A stretch of DNA of 64,000 nucleotides, taken from positions 1 to 64,000 of the IMG/VR virus record IMGVR_UViG_3300028840_002618. One strand, 5' to 3'. The DNA comes from a virus. This document shows positions 63,312 through 64,000 of this stretch, one piece after another. A program made the position numbers and the translations under genes. The notes beneath the pieces were generated by a model that saw only the letters and a list, made by a program, of their open reading frames with translations, was not told where the DNA came from and made no database searches. The first letter of the stretch is position 1; each line of letters begins with the position of its first letter.

Positions 63312-63566
63312 TCAGATCCTCGACAGGTTCTCCTCCCAGGCCCTCATAGTGTCTACCGCCCGGGCTCTGGCTAGGAGCACGGTACGCTGATCTGGATCGA
63401 TGTCCTCCCAGTCTTTCAGGAGGTCCATGCCGATGATGGTATCCAACTCATTCCACCAAGAGGAGGTCCACCAGCCCTTACGTCGACGCCGGTTTCTCGC
63501 TCGGAGTCGTCTCCTGATTGTTTTCAGGGTCAGCCCGTTCGGCCCTCCCCAGCGGATCTGGAAAAA
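63312..63566 (-). CDS. Tail-assembly chaperone extension in shifted frame (GT-type)
   Basis: Open frame overlapping the 3' end of the chaperone in another phase and ending at TGA 63312, three bases before the tape measure. It reads RKGWWTSSWWNELDTIIGMD and DPDQRTVLLARARAVDTMRA, which looks like coding sequence, but has no ribosome site of its own. The probable slip site is the T run read as CTT TTT CC at 63562-63566 on the minus strand; the shift is -2 or +1. The resulting fusion would match the G/GT pair of tailed phages. Confidence 0.6.
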   Translation of the reverse strand, partial: FFQIRWGGPNGLTLKTIRRRLRARNRRRRKGWWTSSWWNELDTIIGMDLLKDWEDIDPDQRTVLLARARAVDTMRAWEENLSRI

Positions 63567-64000
63567 GCTCCTCGATAGAGTCCAACTGATCCTCTGTCAT
63601 GCCCGATGCTCGGGCGATGCCAGCCATGATCTTGGCTCCATCGAGTTCCACCTTGACGACTTCTGAGGCAAAATAATAGAGTCTGAGGTCCCGGGGGTCT
63701 TTGGGAGCTGGAATACCATAGTAATCTCTCTGCTCCTCTGCCCAGGCGTCCAGATCAAAGGGGTCTGCGAACTCTGTTGCCTTCAAGGACATGACCCTCG
63801 TTCGCATTAGTTCCTTCTGCCCCCTGATCTGCATGACTTCGGAGTCGTACTCTGCCATCTGATCCAAGTATTCTGCCCAGAGGGCTTTGTCCTCGTCGGG
63901 GGTCTTTGGATCGTCAATGGCTTCCTGGGTATAGGGGATCTCAAACTCATCCTTATCAGCATCAATCATGGTGTAGGTCGGTGCGTCGGGCTTGTCTGGA
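63478..64000 (-). CDS. Tail-assembly chaperone (G-like), truncated at window edge
   Basis: At least 163 aa, acidic and helical; the frame stays open upstream of the ATG at 63969 to the end of the window and continues the same style, and no ribosome site lies before that ATG, so the true start lies outside. Located directly before the tape measure, with a shifted-frame extension at its 3' end: both typical of chaperone G. Confidence 0.65.
   Translation of the reverse strand, partial: PDKPDAPTYTMIDADKDEFEIPYTQEAIDDPKTPDEDKALWAEYLDQMAEYDSEVMQIRGQKELMRTRVMSLKATEFADPFDLDAWAEEQRDYYGIPAPKDPRDLRLYYFASEVVKVELDGAKIMAGIARASGMTEDQLDSIEELFPDPLGRAERADPENNQETTPSEKPAST

Overview
This window is most of the genome of a tailed double-stranded DNA bacteriophage. 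A full virion set is present: TerS, TerL, portal, Mu F-like head protein, protease/scaffold, major capsid, neck, tail tube, tail-assembly chaperone, tape measure and distal tail. No contractile-sheath gene was seen, so a long non-contractile tail is likely. The host is a bacterium using sigma70-like promoters (TTGACA, 17-18 bp, TACTAT/TACAAT) and strong Shine-Dalgarno sites, often of the form GAGAGGGGATC before ATG. No host taxon can be fixed from the sequence.

Layout. (1) 78-21453, minus strand: late head and packaging operon, read right to left from a promoter at 21.57 kb. It begins with a ParB-like gene, two glycosyltransferases resembling TET-associated glycosyltransferases and a UDP-galactopyranose mutase, then the terminase, portal, head and neck genes and a tail tube protein with a C-terminal Asp-box propeller. 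A second promoter followed by an attenuator-like hairpin lies inside it at 11.0 kb. (2) 21.6-30.2 kb, plus strand: short operons of small, mostly unknown early genes, plus DUF2786-like and DUF3560/adenine-methylase genes. (3) 34.5-30.3 kb, minus strand: actin-like ParM, a ribbon-helix-helix partner, membrane proteins and a SleB-like lysin. (4) 34.6-51.6 kb, plus strand: further short operons carrying DNA metabolism genes (DinG/XPD-like and UvrD-like helicases, GIY-YIG and ERCC4-type nucleases, RecA/Sak4-like ATPase, PAPS-reductase-like protein, Dam-like methylase). (5) 63969-51769, minus strand: chaperone, tape measure, LamG-rich distal tail protein, glycoside hydrolase, a CheY-like receiver with a C-terminal membrane segment, and a holin-like protein. 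Regions 1 and 5 are two halves of one morphogenesis order cut between the tail tube and the chaperone. The natural molecule is therefore probably circular or circularly permuted and only slightly longer than 64 kb.

Regulation is the most unusual aspect. Eight plus-strand promoters (seven close copies plus a degenerate one at 36.28 kb) carry a conserved downstream element, GACARTGAGTTGAT, at the start of the transcript; a ninth, at 41.42 kb, has the same core but a different leader. A 27-bp inverted repeat at 35.4-35.6 kb, followed by a T run, exposes in its loop a sequence complementary to this element and to the following ribosome-binding site. This looks like a trans-acting antisense RNA against the phage's own early mRNAs. 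Five further short promoter-to-terminator units encode no protein; three of them start with CAACTTA. Two divergent promoter regions (21.6 and 34.5 kb) share AATT-containing repeats, and large GATCATGATC palindromes recur at 30.84 and 50.58 kb.

No DNA polymerase, integrase or recognisable CI-type repressor was seen. The ParM/RHH pair suggests extrachromosomal maintenance (phage-plasmid) as one possible lifestyle.
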